Shown piece by piece: positions 1 through 8,134 of a DNA stretch of 45,790 nucleotides (positions within the stretch are counted from its first letter, which is position 1; every line of letters begins with the position of its first letter). Source of the stretch: CAG-877 sp963645945 (GTDB taxonomy: Bacteria; Bacillota_I; Bacilli_A; RF39; UBA660); NCBI GenBank assembly GCA_963645945.1, contig CAVIUA010000011.1:1-45790 (forward strand). Direction: 5' to 3'. The notes below the pieces were generated by a model that saw nothing but the letters and a program-made list of their open reading frames with translations, had not been told where the DNA came from and did not search any database. The position numbers and the translations under genes are program-made.

Positions 1-176
1 CAGTTCGTGGTTCTGTTATGAACCCTAATGACCATCCACATGGTGGTGGTGAAGGACGTGCTCCAGTAGGACGTAAAGCACCAATGACTCCATGGGGTAA
101 ACCTGCACTTGGATTAAAGACACGTAAGAAAAAACAATCTGACAAGTTCATAGTACGTCGTCGCAATAGTAAATAG
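1..176 (+). CDS. rplB: 50S ribosomal protein L2, C-terminal end (partial)
   Basis: The reading frame is open from base 3 and ends at a TAG at 174-176. It encodes the L2 C-terminus, including the NPNDHPHGGGEGRAP loop that lies near the peptidyl-transferase centre, followed by a Lys/Arg-rich tail. The start lies outside the window. It is directly followed by rpsS, the usual S10-operon order. The family assignment is certain from the loop. Confidence 0.97.
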   Translation, partial: VRGSVMNPNDHPHGGGEGRAPVGRKAPMTPWGKPALGLKTRKKKQSDKFIVRRRNSK

Positions 177-193
177 GAAAGGATGATTAAAAA

Positions 194-463
194 ATGGCAA
201 GAAGTTTAAAAAAAGGACCTTATGTATTCGATAGATTATTAAAAAAGGTTCAAGAATTAAATAAGTCTGGAAAAAAAGAAGTCATTAAAACTTGGTCACG
301 CCGTTCCACTATTTTTCCTGATTTTATAGGACACACATTTGCAGTACACAATGGTAAAGAATTTATACCAGTTTATGTTACTGAAGATATGGTTGGACAC
401 AAATTAGGTGAATTTGCATTAACACGTAAATTTGGTGGACATGGTTCAGACAAAAAGAAATAA
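194..463 (+). CDS. rpsS: 30S ribosomal protein S19
   Basis: This 89-residue protein has the S19 opening MARSLKKGP and the C-terminal LGEFALTRKFGGH motif, and is near the usual length of 90-93. S19 binds 16S rRNA in the 30S head together with S13. A GGAAAGGA ribosome-binding site lies just upstream of the ATG. It sits between rplB and rplV in the canonical S10 operon. Confidence 0.98.
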   Translation: MARSLKKGPYVFDRLLKKVQELNKSGKKEVIKTWSRRSTIFPDFIGHTFAVHNGKEFIPVYVTEDMVGHKLGEFALTRKFGGHGSDKKK

Positions 464-487
464 AAAAATGACTAGGAGGGTAAATAT

Positions 488-823
488 ATGGAAGCAAAAG
501 CAATTGCTAAGGGACTTAGAGTATCACCAATTAGAGCTCGTTTAGTAGCTGACATGATTCGTGGTAAAAGTGTACAAGAAGCTTTAGTTATATTAAATAA
601 TGTTAATAATAAGTCCGCAAAGCTTACAAAAAAAGTATTAGACTCTGCTGTTGCTAACGCTGTTAATAATAATGGCGCAGATGCTGCAACACTTTATGTT
701 AAAGAAGCAAGAGTAGATGCTGGTCCTGTTATGAAACGTCATTTCTTCGATTCACGTTCTCATATTGGACATAGAAATCATAGAACTAGTCACATTATCA
801 TAGCTGTGGCTACAAGAAACTAA
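488..823 (+). CDS. rplV: 50S ribosomal protein L22
   Basis: The protein is 111 residues, normal for L22, with the RVSPIRARLVADMIRGK start and the C-terminal beta-hairpin region (residues about 80-100) that lines the nascent-peptide exit tunnel, where macrolide-resistance changes occur in other bacteria. A strong AGGAGGG ribosome-binding site precedes the ATG. Order rpsS-rplV-rpsC is canonical. Confidence 0.98.
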   Translation: MEAKAIAKGLRVSPIRARLVADMIRGKSVQEALVILNNVNNKSAKLTKKVLDSAVANAVNNNGADAATLYVKEARVDAGPVMKRHFFDSRSHIGHRNHRTSHIIIAVATRN

Positions 824-838
824 TAAGGAGGTTACAAA

Positions 839-1489
839 ATGGGACAAAAGGTAAATCCTAATGGACTAAGACTTGGCATTAACAAGGATTGGGAAGCTAA
901 ATGGTACGCTGGTAAAAAAGATTTTTCTAAGTTTTTAGCTAAAGATGTTAAGATTCGTGAATATATAGCAAAGAATCTTAAAAATGCTGGTGTAGCTAAA
1001 GTTGAAATCGAAAGAAATGCTAAGAGATGCGAAGTTGTAATTCATTCTTCTAAGCCTGGATACATCATTGGTAAAGGCGGAGAAGAAATGAACAAATTAA
1101 AGAAACAACTATCTACAATTGCTGATGAAAATGTTCAAATCACAATTGTAGATATTAAAAAAGCAGATTTAAATGCTCAATTAGTTGCTGATTCAATCGC
1201 TGATCAAATTACTAATAGAGTATCATTCCGTATGGCTCAAAAACGTGCTATCAAAAATGCAATGAAAGCAGGAGCTAAAGGAATCAAAACAAGTGTATCT
1301 GGTCGTTTAGGCGGAGCTGATATGGCACGTAGCGAAGGATATACAGAAGGAACTATTCCTCTACATACATTAAGAGCTGATGTTGATTATGCTACATCTG
1401 AAGCAGACACAACATTCGGAAAAATCGGTGTAAAGGTATGGATCTATAAGGGAGAAATCCTAAATAAAAAGGCTAAAGGAGGTAATTAA
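839..1489 (+). CDS. rpsC: 30S ribosomal protein S3
   Basis: The 216-residue protein begins MGQKVNPNGLRLGI as S3 does and carries a KH-type RNA-binding motif (GYIIGKGGEE, about residues 76-86), followed by the C-terminal S3 domain with the SGRLGGADMARSE signature. S3 forms part of the mRNA entry channel of the 30S subunit. Its stop is 1 bp from the rplP start, so translation is probably coupled. Confidence 0.98.
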   Translation: MGQKVNPNGLRLGINKDWEAKWYAGKKDFSKFLAKDVKIREYIAKNLKNAGVAKVEIERNAKRCEVVIHSSKPGYIIGKGGEEMNKLKKQLSTIADENVQITIVDIKKADLNAQLVADSIADQITNRVSFRMAQKRAIKNAMKAGAKGIKTSVSGRLGGADMARSEGYTEGTIPLHTLRADVDYATSEADTTFGKIGVKVWIYKGEILNKKAKGGN

Positions 1490-1490
1490 T

Positions 1491-1910
1491 ATGTTAATAC
1501 CGTCAAGAACAAAATATCGTCGTGTACATAGATTACCTTACGAAGGTAGATCTCGTGGAAACAGAGAATTACACTTTGGAGATTATGGTCTACAAGCAAA
1601 AGAAGGCGCTTGGATTACTGCTAATCAAATCGAAGCTGCTCGTATTGCTATGACACGTTATATGAAACGTGGAGGAAAAGTATGGATCAATATTTTCCCA
1701 CACATGCCATTAACTAAAAAGCCTATTGGTACAAGACAAGGTAAAGGTAAAGGTAACGTTGAAGGTTGGGTTGCTGTAGTTAAAGAAGGAAAAATCATGT
1801 TTGAAATTTCTGGAGTAACTGAAGAAGTAGCTCGTGAAGCATTACGTCTTGCCTCTCACAAATTACCAGTAGCAACAAAATTCGTAATGAAAGAAAGCAA
1901 GGGTGAATAA
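1491..1910 (+). CDS. rplP: 50S ribosomal protein L16
   Basis: This 139-residue protein has the L16 pattern MLIPSRTKYRRVHR at the N-terminus and the GKGKGNVEGWVAVV segment (residues about 83-97) close to the A-site tRNA. L16 is a late assembly protein of the 50S subunit. The gene lies between rpsC and rpmC with only a few bases on each side, as expected of a polycistronic ribosomal transcript. Confidence 0.98.
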   Translation: MLIPSRTKYRRVHRLPYEGRSRGNRELHFGDYGLQAKEGAWITANQIEAARIAMTRYMKRGGKVWINIFPHMPLTKKPIGTRQGKGKGNVEGWVAVVKEGKIMFEISGVTEEVAREALRLASHKLPVATKFVMKESKGE

Positions 1911-1912
1911 GA

Positions 1913-2107
1913 ATGAAGGTTAAAGAAGTTAGAGAACTATCAACTGAAGAAATCAATAAAAGATTAGTTGAAGCAAAAGAAGAATTATTCAATTTACGTT
2001 TCCAACAAGCAACAGGTAATCTAGAAAAACCTTCTAGAATTAGAGAATTAAGACACACCGTTGCAAGATATAAAACAGTTCTAAGAGAACGTGAGATTAG
2101 CGAATAG
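1913..2107 (+). CDS. rpmC: 50S ribosomal protein L29
   Basis: A 64-residue, two-helix protein with the ELFNLRFQQATGNLE core diagnostic of L29. L29 sits at the tunnel exit beside L23, where signal recognition particle and trigger factor dock. The ATG is 2 bp after the rplP stop; its ribosome-binding site (AAGGGTG) lies inside the rplP coding end. Confidence 0.97.
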   Translation: MKVKEVRELSTEEINKRLVEAKEELFNLRFQQATGNLEKPSRIRELRHTVARYKTVLREREISE

Positions 2108-2116
2108 GAGGGTATT

Positions 2117-2377
2117 ATGGAAAAGAAAGTTAGAAAAGAATTAGTTGGTAAAGTAGTTAGCGCAACTAATGATAAAACAATTAGTGTTTTAGTTGAAACT
2201 TATAAAAACCATCCATTATATCACAAGAGAGTTAAAAGCTCTAAGAAGTATTGTGTACATGATGAAAAAAATATAGCTAAAGTTGGAGATACTGTAAGAA
2301 TAGTAGAAACTAGACCATTATCAAAAACTAAGCATTTCTATTTAAAAGAAATCGTAAAAGAAGCAGTTATTATTTAA
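2117..2377 (+). CDS. rpsQ: 30S ribosomal protein S17
   Basis: The 86-residue product has the S17 OB-fold signature: GKVVSATNDKTISVLVE near the N-terminus and VGDTVRIVETRPLSKTKHF further on. S17 binds helix 11 of 16S rRNA early in 30S assembly. An AGGAGGG ribosome-binding site lies 6 bp before the ATG. Order rpmC-rpsQ-rplN is canonical. Confidence 0.98.
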   Translation: MEKKVRKELVGKVVSATNDKTISVLVETYKNHPLYHKRVKSSKKYCVHDEKNIAKVGDTVRIVETRPLSKTKHFYLKEIVKEAVII

Positions 2378-2405
2378 CGCTGAAGATGAGAAGGAGGAAT
2401 AATCT

Positions 2406-2774
2406 ATGTTACAACAAGAAAGCCGTATGAAGGTTGCTGACAACTCAGGAGCTCGTGAATTACTAGTAATCCGTGTTCTAGGTGGAAGTAAAGTTAAAAC
2501 AGGTAACATTGGTGATGTAGTAGTTGGAACAGTAAAAAATGCCATTCCAAATTCACCAATTCCAAAAGGAAAAGTTGTAAAAGCAGTTATCGTTCGTAGT
2601 CGTCAAGGCGTTCGTCGTGAAGATGGAAGTTACATTAAGTTCGATGACAATGCTTGCGTTATCATTCGTGATGACAAGAGTCCAGTAGGTACTCGTATTT
2701 TTGGACCAGTAGCAAGAGAACTTCGTGATAAAGATTACATGAAAATTGTATCTTTAGCAAAAGAAGTACTATAA
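2406..2774 (+). CDS. rplN: 50S ribosomal protein L14
   Basis: At exactly 122 residues this matches the normal L14 length. The MKVADNSGARELLVIRVLGGS block and the GTRIFGPVARELR segment are L14 hallmarks. L14 contacts 16S rRNA at an inter-subunit bridge and is the docking site for the silencing factor RsfS. Start chosen at the ATG after AAGGAGGAA. Confidence 0.98.
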   Translation: MLQQESRMKVADNSGARELLVIRVLGGSKVKTGNIGDVVVGTVKNAIPNSPIPKGKVVKAVIVRSRQGVRREDGSYIKFDDNACVIIRDDKSPVGTRIFGPVARELRDKDYMKIVSLAKEVL

Positions 2775-2787
2775 GAGGAGGATAAAT

Positions 2788-3099
2788 ATGAACTTTAAAG
2801 TAGGAGATGAAGTTGTAGTTATCGCTGGTTCTGACAAAGGTAAAAAAGGAAAAATAATTAAAACATTAAGAGCTGAAAATAAAGTTATTGTTGAAGGTGT
2901 TCACGTTGTTAAAAAACATCAAAAACCTACAGGACAAGAATCTGGTGGAATCTTAGAAGTAGAAGCACCAATCAATGCATCAAATGTTATGATAATTGAT
3001 CCTAAGACTAAGAAAAGAACTAGAATAGGACATACAACTGATACAAAAACAGGTAAGAAAATAAGAATAGCAAAAAAATCAAACGAGAAGCTTGATTAA
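2788..3099 (+). CDS. rplX: 50S ribosomal protein L24
   Basis: This 103-residue protein carries an N-terminal KOW motif (VGDEVVVIAGSDKGKKGKI, residues about 5-23) and the L24 middle segment EGVHVVKKHQKP. L24 is an assembly initiator of the 50S subunit. It is spaced 13 bp from rplN behind a GAGGAGG ribosome-binding site. Confidence 0.98.
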   Translation: MNFKVGDEVVVIAGSDKGKKGKIIKTLRAENKVIVEGVHVVKKHQKPTGQESGGILEVEAPINASNVMIIDPKTKKRTRIGHTTDTKTGKKIRIAKKSNEKLD

Positions 3100-3116
3100 T
3101 TGGAAGGAGGGTAACT

Positions 3117-3656
3117 ATGAACCGCCTAAAAGAGAAATACTTAAATGAAGTTGTTCCAAGTTTAATGAATAAGTATAATTATAAGTCAAAAATGGAAGTT
3201 CCAAAGTTAGAAAAAATTGTTATTAATATCGGAGTGGGAGATGCAACATCTAATTCAAAATTACTAGATGCTGCTGTAGCTGATTTAACAAAATTATCAG
3301 GACAAAAACCAGTAGTTACAAAAGCTAAAAAGTCAATTGCTGGATTTAAAGTAAGAGAAGGTCAACCAATTGGATGTAAAGTTACTTTAAGAGGAGAAAA
3401 TATGTATAACTTTATGGATAAGTTAATATCAATTTCACTTCCTAGAGTAAGAGATTTCCGTGGAGTTAGTCCAAAAGCATTTGATGGTAGAGGAAACTAT
3501 ACAATGGGAATCAAAGAACAATTAATCTTTTCAGAAATAGATTATGATGATGTTGTAAAAGTTCGTGGTATGGATATCATATTCGTAACTACAGCTAACA
3601 CTAACGAAGAATCATTTGACTTATTAAATGGACTTGGAATTCCTTTTAAAAAGTAA
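3117..3656 (+). CDS. rplE: 50S ribosomal protein L5
   Basis: A 179-residue protein with the L5 features PKLEKIVINIGVGD (residues about 29-42), AGFKVREGQPIGCKVTLRG, and RDFRGVSPKAFDGRGNY. L5 binds 5S rRNA in the central protuberance with L18. The ATG follows a GGAAGGAGGG ribosome-binding site, and rpsN begins 13 bp after the stop. Confidence 0.98.
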   Translation: MNRLKEKYLNEVVPSLMNKYNYKSKMEVPKLEKIVINIGVGDATSNSKLLDAAVADLTKLSGQKPVVTKAKKSIAGFKVREGQPIGCKVTLRGENMYNFMDKLISISLPRVRDFRGVSPKAFDGRGNYTMGIKEQLIFSEIDYDDVVKVRGMDIIFVTTANTNEESFDLLNGLGIPFKK

Positions 3657-3669
3657 TGGGAGGAATATT

Positions 3670-3855
3670 ATGGCAAAGAAAAGTATGATTATAAAAGCTA
3701 ATAGACCACAAAAATATAAAGTGCGTGAATATACAAGATGTAGCCGTTGCGGTCGTCCACACGCAGTTATGAGCAAGTTCGGAATATGCCGTATTTGCTT
3801 CCGTGAATTAGCTTACAAAGGACAAATACCAGGAATTAAAAAATCAAGTTGGTAA
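3670..3855 (+). CDS. rpsN: 30S ribosomal protein S14, zinc-binding type
   Basis: The 61-residue product is the short, C+ form of S14. Cys24, Cys27, Cys40 and Cys43 form a C-x2-C...C-x2-C zinc site. I start it at the ATG at 3670, which follows TGGGAGGA and gives the family N-terminus MAKKSM; an upstream in-frame ATG at 3628 lies inside rplE and would add 14 unrelated residues. The location rplE-rpsN-rpsH is canonical. A zinc-independent paralogue, if any, is not in this window. Confidence 0.97.
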   Translation: MAKKSMIIKANRPQKYKVREYTRCSRCGRPHAVMSKFGICRICFRELAYKGQIPGIKKSSW

Positions 3856-3874
3856 TTGGAAAGGAGGAGTCAAA

Positions 3875-4276
3875 ATGGCAGTAGTAACAGATACAATTGC
3901 AGATATGTTAACACGTATTCGTAATGCTAACCAAATGCGTTATGAAGAAGTAAAAGTTCCTAATTCTAAAATAAAAGCTGAAATAGCAAGAATTTTAAAA
4001 GAAGAAGGATTTATAAAAGATTATAAAATAGTTAAAGATGATGCTCAAGGAACTATTGTTTTAACATTAAAATATACAAACAAAAAGGAAAGAGTTATCA
4101 CTGGGCTAAAAAGAATTTCCAAGCCAGGACTTCGTGTTTATGCAAAGAATGATGAAGTACCTAAAGTATTAAATGGTTTAGGAATAGCAATTATTTCTAC
4201 ATCAAAAGGAATTATGACAGATAAAGAAGCTCGTAAAGAAAATATAGGTGGGGAAGTTCTAGCTTATATTTGGTAA
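3875..4276 (+). CDS. rpsH: 30S ribosomal protein S8
   Basis: This 133-residue protein has the S8 beginning DTIADMLTRIRNANQ and the C-terminal STSKGIMTDKEARKENIGGEVLAYIW pattern. S8 is a primary 16S rRNA binder, and in E. coli it represses the spc operon. I did not look for an S8-type site in the mRNA in detail. A GGAAAGGAGG ribosome-binding site precedes it. Confidence 0.98.
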   Translation: MAVVTDTIADMLTRIRNANQMRYEEVKVPNSKIKAEIARILKEEGFIKDYKIVKDDAQGTIVLTLKYTNKKERVITGLKRISKPGLRVYAKNDEVPKVLNGLGIAIISTSKGIMTDKEARKENIGGEVLAYIW

Positions 4277-4303
4277 TAGAATAAAATATAAGGAGGTGTC
4301 AAT

Positions 4304-4834
4304 ATGAGCCGTATTGGAAATCGTATAATTACAGTTCCAGAGGGAGTTACTGTTGAAAATATCGATAATGTTGTCACTGTAAAAGGACCTAAGGGTACTC
4401 TAACACAACCAATGTTAAAAGATATTACAATGAAACAAGAAGGTAACACAATCACTCTAGAACGTTTAAATGAAAGTGCTAAAGCAATGCACGGTACTAT
4501 GAACGCTCTTGTTAACAATATGATTATTGGTGTAACAGATGGATATTCTAAATCACTAGAAATAATCGGTGTTGGATATCGTTTCAATGTACAAGGAAGT
4601 AAATTAGTAATTAGCGCTGGATATTCTCATCCGGTTGAAATGCAAGTTCCAACTGGATTAACAGTAGAAGCTAACGGAAATACAGAAATAACTATTAAAG
4701 GAATTGACAAAGTATTAGTTGGTGAATTCGCTGCAAATGTTCGTAAAGTAAGACAACCTGAACCATATAAAGGAAAAGGTATTCGTTATAAAGATGAACA
4801 TATCCGTCGTAAAGAAGGAAAGAAAGCTGCTTAA
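4304..4834 (+). CDS. rplF: 50S ribosomal protein L6
   Basis: A 176-residue protein with two repeated L6 domains. The second ends with the L6 signature EPYKGKGIRYKDEHIRRKEGKKA. The N-terminus MSRIGNRIITVPEGV is also typical. L6 supports the GTPase-associated region of the 50S subunit. Preceded by AAGGAGGTG. Confidence 0.98.
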   Translation: MSRIGNRIITVPEGVTVENIDNVVTVKGPKGTLTQPMLKDITMKQEGNTITLERLNESAKAMHGTMNALVNNMIIGVTDGYSKSLEIIGVGYRFNVQGSKLVISAGYSHPVEMQVPTGLTVEANGNTEITIKGIDKVLVGEFAANVRKVRQPEPYKGKGIRYKDEHIRRKEGKKAA

Positions 4835-4856
4835 TAGGTAGGAAGGAGAAAATAAA

Positions 4857-5219
4857 ATGATAAAAAAAGAATCTCGTAATAGTATGCGTGTTAGTCGTCA
4901 TGAAAGAATTCGTAAGACACTTATTGGAACAAGCGCAGTACCTAGATTATGTGTATTCCGTTCTAACAAGGACATTTATGCACAAATAATTGATGATACA
5001 ACTAGAACTACTCTTGTATCTGCTTCCTCATTAGATAAAGATTTAAAAATTGAAAACGGAAGTAATGTTGAAGCAGCAAAAATTGTTGGAAAAGCAATAG
5101 CTGAAAAAGCAAAGAAAGCAAAAATTACAAAAGTAGTATTCGATAGAGGTGGATACCTTTATCATGGACGTGTACAAGCTTTGGCTGAAGCAGCACGTGA
5201 AAATGGATTAGAATTCTAA
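4857..5219 (+). CDS. rplR: 50S ribosomal protein L18
   Basis: The 120-residue protein shows the L18 motifs RHERIRKTLIGTS, PRLCVFRSNKDIYAQIIDD and FDRGGYLYHGRVQALAEAARENGLEF. L18 carries 5S rRNA into the 50S subunit with L5. Ribosome-binding site GGAAGGAG. Followed after 12 bp by rpsE. Confidence 0.98.
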   Translation: MIKKESRNSMRVSRHERIRKTLIGTSAVPRLCVFRSNKDIYAQIIDDTTRTTLVSASSLDKDLKIENGSNVEAAKIVGKAIAEKAKKAKITKVVFDRGGYLYHGRVQALAEAARENGLEF

Positions 5220-5231
5220 TAGGAGGGTATT

Positions 5232-5741
5232 ATGCAAAAGAAAACTCGTGAAACAAAAGACAAACTTTTAGAAGAATTAGTAATTGATGTTAAAAGCGTT
5301 GTTAAAGTTAACAAAGGTGGACGTCAAAGAAGATATTCTGCTATCGTAGTTGTCGGAGATCGCAAGGGTAAAGTTGGCTTAGGTATAGGAAAAGCTAACG
5401 AAGTACCAGATGCAATCAAAAAAGCAATTCAAGATGCTAATAAAAATTTAATTACAATACCTCTAATTGATGGAAGAACAGTTGCTCATGAAGCAATCGG
5501 TACTGCTGGTGCTGCTAGAGTTATCATTAAACCTGCTGCTGCTGGTACTGGTATCATCGCAGGTGGATCAGTTCGTGCTATTTTAGAATTAGCAGGAATT
5601 CGTGATGTTGTTTCTAAATCACTAGGGGCAAGAACAAAATTAAACATGGCTACAGCTGCTCTTAATGCTTTAAAGTCAATTAAGACTCCAGAGCAAGTTG
5701 CAGAATTACGTGGCAAAACAGTAGAGGAGATATTAGGATAA
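5232..5741 (+). CDS. rpsE: 30S ribosomal protein S5
   Basis: This 169-residue protein has the S5 double-stranded RNA-binding domain (VVKVNKGGRQRRYSAIVVVGDRKG, from about residue 22) and the C-terminal GARTKLNMATAALNALKSIKTPE region. S5 helps in decoding fidelity and mRNA unwinding. Its TAA shares one base with the ATG of rplO (TAATG), so the two are probably translationally coupled. In most bacteria rpmD (L30) would lie between them; here it does not. Confidence 0.98.
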   Translation: MQKKTRETKDKLLEELVIDVKSVVKVNKGGRQRRYSAIVVVGDRKGKVGLGIGKANEVPDAIKKAIQDANKNLITIPLIDGRTVAHEAIGTAGAARVIIKPAAAGTGIIAGGSVRAILELAGIRDVVSKSLGARTKLNMATAALNALKSIKTPEQVAELRGKTVEEILG

Positions 5742-6184
5742 TGAAATTACATGAATTAGAAAAAAATATCGGTGCTACTCATGCTAAAAAACGTGTTGGA
5801 CGTGGATCAGGATCTGGTCTTGGAAAAACATCTGGAAGAGGCCAAAAGGGACAAAAGGCACGTTCAGGTGGTAGTATCAATCCAGTATTTGAGGGTGGAC
5901 AATTACCATTATATAGAAGACTTCCAAAAAGAGGTTTTACAAATGATAAATTTAGAACAAGATATGCTGTTATCAATTTAGATGAATTAAATAGATTTGA
6001 AGAAGGTACAGTAGTTACACCAGCCTTATTAAAAGAAACTGGAATAATAAAAAAACAATTAGCAGGAATTAAAGTTTTAGGAACTGGAAAACTAGAGAAA
6101 AAACTTACAATTCAAGCTAACAAATTCTCAGCTAGTGCTTTAGAAAAGATTAAAGAATCAGGTAGCAAAGCTGAGGTGATCTAA
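5741..6184 (+). CDS. rplO: 50S ribosomal protein L15
   Basis: A 147-residue protein with the Gly/Arg/Lys-rich L15 N-terminus (KKRVGRGSGSGLGKTSGRG) and the GGQLPLYRRLPKRGF motif. L15 is a 50S assembly protein. It overlaps the rpsE stop by one base, confirming that rpmD is absent. The next gene, secY, starts 2 bp after its stop. Confidence 0.98.
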   Translation: MKLHELEKNIGATHAKKRVGRGSGSGLGKTSGRGQKGQKARSGGSINPVFEGGQLPLYRRLPKRGFTNDKFRTRYAVINLDELNRFEEGTVVTPALLKETGIIKKQLAGIKVLGTGKLEKKLTIQANKFSASALEKIKESGSKAEVI

Positions 6185-6185
6185 T

Positions 6186-7460
6186 ATGTTTAAATCTATG
6201 AAACAATTGTTTACACCAACCAACAAAGATTTAAGACATAGAATTTATTTTACACTTGGTGCTTTATTAATATTTATACTAGGAATATCAATAAGAGTTC
6301 CGGGAACACAGGATCTTACAAGTAATTTAGGATTCTTAGAGTTAATTAATACCATGGGTGGAGGAGCTTTAAAGAATTTCTCAATATTTGCCCTAGGTGT
6401 AATGCCATACATTACGGCATCAATCATAATGCAATTATTACAAATGGATGTTATTCCTTACTTTTCTGAATTAAGTAAGCAAGGACCAACAGGTAGACAA
6501 AAGTTAAATCAAATAACAAGATATATGGGTATTATCTTTGCCTTTATTGAAGGATATGCATTTGCATTTGCATTCATTGGCAAAACTGGTACTCCAATGG
6601 AATATTTATATATATCAATTGTTTTAACAGCTGGAACATCTTTCCTATTATGGTTAGGTGATCAAATTACTCAAAAAGGTATTGGAAATGGTATGAGTTT
6701 GATTATCATGGCTGGTATCATCGCAACACTTCCACAAATGTTTATTGATGCTTTCAAGAGCTTGATAGTATTTGAAGGAACTGCGCAAGTAATTACTTTA
6801 GGAATAATCAAATTTTTAATATTTGTAATAATCTATTTTGCAATAGTCATTGGTGTAATATTCATTCAAGAGTCTGAAAGAAGAATACCAATACAATATG
6901 CAAATAAATCAACAAATGCATTTGGTAGTGCTGCACAAAGCTTTATGCCAATTAGAATTAATTCTGCAGGAGTAATACCTGTAATATTTGCATCAAGTTT
7001 ACTATCAATTCCAAGCATTATTGCTCAAGTAGTTAAAAATGAAGGATTTGCAGTATTCGTACAAAAATATTTAACATATACAACACCGGTAGGTTTCTTA
7101 ATATATATTATATTCATTTTCTTCTTTGCATATTTCTACACATTTGTACAATTAAAACCAGAAGAATTTGCTAAGAATTTGCAAGAAAACGGTGGATATA
7201 TACCAGGAATTAGACCTGGAGAAGAAACAAAGAAGCACATAAGTAAAGTGTTATCAAGATTAACTGTATTAGGAGCTTCATTTCTAGTAGTTATTGCTGG
7301 ATTACCAATTTTATTCTCAAAATTTACTAGTCTACCAACATCAGTATCTATTGGTGGTACAGGACTATTAATCGTAGTAGGAGTAGCGTTGGAAACATAT
7401 AAGCAATTAGAAGGAAGTCTTTTAAGTAGAAGTTATAAAAGAGGATATAGTAGAAGGTAG
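6186..7460 (+). CDS. secY: Preprotein translocase channel subunit SecY
   Basis: This 424-residue polytopic membrane protein forms the SecYEG pore. About ten hydrophobic segments can be followed. The start contains the plug-region segment around TSNLGFLELINTMGGGALKNFSIFALGVMPYITASI, and the conserved cytoplasmic loops RRIPIQYA (about residue 231) and KPEEFAKNLQENGGYIPGIRPG (about residue 324) that contact SecA are present. Its length fits the family. It lies at its standard location between rplO and adk. Confidence 0.98.
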   Translation: MFKSMKQLFTPTNKDLRHRIYFTLGALLIFILGISIRVPGTQDLTSNLGFLELINTMGGGALKNFSIFALGVMPYITASIIMQLLQMDVIPYFSELSKQGPTGRQKLNQITRYMGIIFAFIEGYAFAFAFIGKTGTPMEYLYISIVLTAGTSFLLWLGDQITQKGIGNGMSLIIMAGIIATLPQMFIDAFKSLIVFEGTAQVITLGIIKFLIFVIIYFAIVIGVIFIQESERRIPIQYANKSTNAFGSAAQSFMPIRINSAGVIPVIFASSLLSIPSIIAQVVKNEGFAVFVQKYLTYTTPVGFLIYIIFIFFFAYFYTFVQLKPEEFAKNLQENGGYIPGIRPGEETKKHISKVLSRLTVLGASFLVVIAGLPILFSKFTSLPTSVSIGGTGLLIVVGVALETYKQLEGSLLSRSYKRGYSRR

Positions 7461-7464
7461 TATA

Positions 7465-8121
7465 ATGAAAAATATTATGTTTATAGCCCCACCAGCTGCT
7501 GGTAAAGGGACACAAGCCGAACTAGTTGTAGCGAAGTATCATATACCTCACATTTCAACTGGAGATATTTTGAGAGAAATATCAAAAGAAGATAGTGAAT
7601 TAGGTCATTATGTATTTGAAACACTAGCTTCTGGAAAATTAGTTAAAGATGAAATTACTTATCAATTAATAGAAGATAGATTAGCTAAAGATGACTGCAA
7701 AAATGGTTTCATCATAGATGGCTTTCCAAGAAATATTGAACAAGCCATTGAATATGACAAAATTTTAGCTAAACTAGATTATACTGTAGGTAATGTCATT
7801 TATATCAATATTAATGAAAAAACATTAGAAAAAAGAATTACAGGAAGAAGAATATGTGAAGACTGTAAAACAATTTTCAATATTAATGATCCTGAAAGTG
7901 CTCCACAAGTAGAGTCAACTTGTGACAATTGTGGTGGAAAGTTATATCAAAGAAATGACGATAATTTAGAAGCTTTCCAAACTAGATATAAAATGTATTT
8001 AGAAAAAACTGAGCCAATAATTGAGCACTATAGAAAACAAAATGTTTTACATGAAGTTAACGGTGAGGATACAATCGAAAATGTATTCAACACTATAGAT
8101 AAAATTATTAGTGAAAAATAA
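7465..8121 (+). CDS. adk: Adenylate kinase, zinc-lid type, with atypical P-loop
   Basis: Adenylate kinase interconverts ATP plus AMP and two ADP. The 218-residue protein has the long lid with Cys131, Cys134, Cys153 and Cys156 placed to bind zinc, plus the AMP-binding TGDILR and DGFPRN motifs. The nucleotide loop reads APPAAGKGTQ at residues 8-17, where the family normally has GxPGxGKGTQ: two glycines are replaced by alanine, while the Gly-Lys-Gly-Thr core is kept. The position secY-adk-map is canonical. It is probably the cell's main adenylate kinase despite the odd loop. Confidence 0.96.
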   Translation: MKNIMFIAPPAAGKGTQAELVVAKYHIPHISTGDILREISKEDSELGHYVFETLASGKLVKDEITYQLIEDRLAKDDCKNGFIIDGFPRNIEQAIEYDKILAKLDYTVGNVIYININEKTLEKRITGRRICEDCKTIFNINDPESAPQVESTCDNCGGKLYQRNDDNLEAFQTRYKMYLEKTEPIIEHYRKQNVLHEVNGEDTIENVFNTIDKIISEK

Positions 8122-8134
8122 TGGAGATGATTTA

